From contig QZVU01000009.1 of NCBI GenBank assembly GCA_003602285.1, positions 1 to 64,000 on the forward strand: 64,000 nucleotides of DNA, written 5' to 3'. The notes under the pieces were generated by a model. It saw only the letters and a program-made list of their open reading frames with translations. It was not told the DNA's origin and searched no databases. The translations under genes were made by a program, and so were the position numbers. Positions within the stretch are counted from its first letter, which is position 1. Every line of letters starts with the position of its first letter. Shown here piece by piece: positions 62,536-64,000 of this stretch. Source of the stretch: Arthrobacter frigidicola (GTDB taxonomy: Bacteria > Actinomycetota > Actinomycetes > Actinomycetales > Micrococcaceae).

Positions 62536-62776
62536 AATGAACTCTCTGGTCGGGGTGTACCCGCGCGTGCGGGATGCCCCGACCGTAAGGCTGCTGATCA
62601 ATTGGCGGCAATGAAACCGGGCCCGATTTGGGAGGGTCGGGTAGGGTACGGGCGATAAACAGGTAATTGCCTTGAGCACCGAGTGCCGAAGGGTGCGGTC
62701 CGGCAGGCAGCCGGGCCCGCGGATGGGAGTAGCTGCCCCTGTCTCCGTACCGTGCCCGCAGAAGCAGGGCGGACCC

Positions 62777-64000
62777 TCAGGTTCCGTAGAAGTTGCGCTC
62801 GAAGATGGCCCGGCTCCGGCGGGTCAGACGGAGATAGTCTTCCTCCAGCTCGGCACCCTTCCCGGGCCCGTAGCCGCACCAGCGGGCCACCGCCTCAAGG
62901 TCGCGGCGGGAAGACGGCAGCAGGTCGGAGCTGCGCCCGCTCCAGATGATGTTGGCCGCACGCAGCCTGCTGGTCAGCAGCCAGCTGCGCCGCAGGGTCT
63001 CAACTTCGGGTGCCGGGAGCAGCCCGGCGGCCTCCACGGCGTCCATCGCCTCTAGGGTGGAGGCGGTGCGAAGTTCGGGCACCCGGGCGGCGTGGCGGAG
63101 CTGCAGCAGCTGGATCAGCCATTCGATGTCGCTGAGGGCGCCGCGGCCCAGCTTGAGGTGCCGGGAGGGGTCGGCCCCGCGCGGGAGGCGCTCGGCCTCC
63201 ATCCGTGCCTTGATCCGGCGGATCTCCCGCTCGTCGGTGTCCGACAGTGAGGACGGGTATCGGATGGGGTCGATGAGCTTGAGGAAGTCGGCCGTCAGGG
63301 CGTCGCTGCCCGCCATCGGCCGCGCCCTCAGCAGCGCCTGAGCCTCCCAAATCAGTGACCACCGCTTGTAGTACTCCCGGAATGAGTCAAGGGAGCGAAC
63401 CAACGGCCCCTGCCGGCCCTCCGGACGCAGGGCGGCGTCGATTTCAAGGACCCGCTCCGCCCGGACCGGCGGCTTGGAGGGCTGGGTGAGGTTCGCGGCG
63501 AGCTGCGACACCACCTTTTCCGCCTGCCGCTGGGCGGCAGCCGGATCGGCTCCGGGCAGTGGCCGGTGGACGTAGAGCACATCGGCGTCGGAGCCGTAGG
63601 TGATCTCCCGGCCGCCCTGGCGACCCATTGCGATGACGACGACGTCGGTGATGCGCGGCTCGGATGCGTGGATTGAATTTTCCGCAACGTGGAGGGCGCC
63701 GAGCACGGCGGCCCGGTCGGCGTCGGCGAGCGCGTTGCCCACCGCGGCCTGCGTGAGGAGTCCGGCGCTGTCGGCGATCGCGATGCGGAGCAGTTCCCGG
63801 CGGCGGATCAGGCGGATCAGCCGCATCGCGTCCTGCGGCTGCGGGTGGCGCGACATCTTCGACCGGATTTCCTGCCACTGCGACTCAAAGGTGTCGGGAA
63901 CCAGCTCGGGGTCGGAACCCAGCCACTTCGTCGACTCCGGCGACACCTCGAGCAGATCGGTGATGAACCGGCTCGAGGAGAGCACGTTGCACAGCCGTTC
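62777..64000 (-). CDS. glnE: Glutamine synthetase adenylyltransferase/deadenylylase, C-terminal part (cut by window edge)
   Basis: About 408 C-terminal residues are present; the gene continues beyond the right edge. GlnE attaches AMP to Tyr402 of GlnA when nitrogen is plentiful, and in many bacteria removes it when nitrogen is scarce. The second nucleotidyltransferase domain is here: VVVIAMGRQGGREITYGSDA followed by DVLYVHRP, where the two aspartates of GSDAD bind metal. The C-terminal helical domain follows with LKLGRGALSDIEWLIQLLQL and the terminal RAIFERNFYG. The N-terminal domain is outside the window. Usually glnE lies close to glnA; here about 4.8 kb of other genes intervene. Confidence 0.95.
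   Translation of the reverse strand, partial: ERLCNVLSSSRFITDLLEVSPESTKWLGSDPELVPDTFESQWQEIRSKMSRHPQPQDAMRLIRLIRRRELLRIAIADSAGLLTQAAVGNALADADRAAVLGALHVAENSIHASEPRITDVVVIAMGRQGGREITYGSDADVLYVHRPLPGADPAAAQRQAEKVVSQLAANLTQPSKPPVRAERVLEIDAALRPEGRQGPLVRSLDSFREYYKRWSLIWEAQALLRARPMAGSDALTADFLKLIDPIRYPSSLSDTDEREIRRIKARMEAERLPRGADPSRHLKLGRGALSDIEWLIQLLQLRHAARVPELRTASTLEAMDAVEAAGLLPAPEVETLRRSWLLTSRLRAANIIWSGRSSDLLPSSRRDLEAVARWCGYGPGKGAELEEDYLRLTRRSRAIFERNFYGT

Noticed and set aside
61391-62614. Two plus-strand Val/Ser-rich open frames opposite the Thr-rich gene
   Set aside because: They mirror Thr codons as Val/Gly codons and have no signal peptide, ribosome site or domain; the minus strand gives a proper signal peptide.

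Overview
The window is one contiguous piece of a high-GC actinobacterial chromosome. Gene order and protein character point to the Micrococcaceae, close to Arthrobacter; this is inferred from family knowledge, since no 16S rRNA gene is present. I found about 54 protein-coding genes, no rRNA or tRNA genes, no transposase, no phage gene and no CRISPR array. Most of the window is housekeeping chromosome.

Region 1 (1-18240) starts inside the aconitase gene and carries an order conserved across Actinobacteria, also known around Rv2689c-Rv2703 in Mycobacterium tuberculosis: TRAM-type RNA methyltransferase, APC/KimA-like permease, two TrkA/RCK potassium proteins (ceoB/ceoC type), DUF3159, OB-fold protein, DUF3710, dut, DUF3093, DUF4193. 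It continues with the division protein SepH, thymidine kinase, a phosphodiesterase-type hydrolase, DUF5998, a GNAT/acyl-CoA-synthetase-like fusion and topoisomerase IV subunit A.

Region 2 (18241-28060) opens with an unusual intergenic block of 150-bp tandem repeats built around a palindrome. A leftward unit cydA-cydB-cydDC-GNAT for cytochrome bd oxidase follows. It is divergent from a BlaI-type repressor and an M56 (BlaR1-like) membrane protease. The intergenic region holds three copies of a TTCTAC-N5-GTAGAA palindrome, so the bd oxidase is probably under BlaI/M56 control. Related palindromes recur between the M56 gene and the topoisomerase IV subunit B gene.

Region 3 (28060-42590) has parE, a DUF7455 zinc-ribbon protein, the principal sigma factor, a DUF4192 protein and an MFS transporter. 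It also has a three-gene unit (small HTH regulator, ABC exporter, winged-helix protein), a NAD(P)-binding protein, a PAC2 protein and leucyl aminopeptidase.

Region 4 (42590-56290) is centred on lipoate-dependent metabolism. It holds dihydrolipoyl dehydrogenase, the two-lipoyl-domain E2 of 2-oxoglutarate dehydrogenase, a tricorn-like S41 protease, a TIGR01777 epimerase, a membrane Ser/Thr kinase with degenerate motifs, lipB-lipA, DUF4191 and RDD. LipB and LipA make the cofactor that E2 carries and that Lpd reoxidises.

Region 5 (56290-64000) holds glnA, preceded by a good GlnR-type box, and at the window end the adenylyltransferase glnE that acts on GlnA. Between them sit a small unknown gene, a repeat-bearing spacer, an OafA-type acyltransferase with an SGNH domain and a secreted Thr-rich protein. 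That stretch is the most accessory-looking part of the window.
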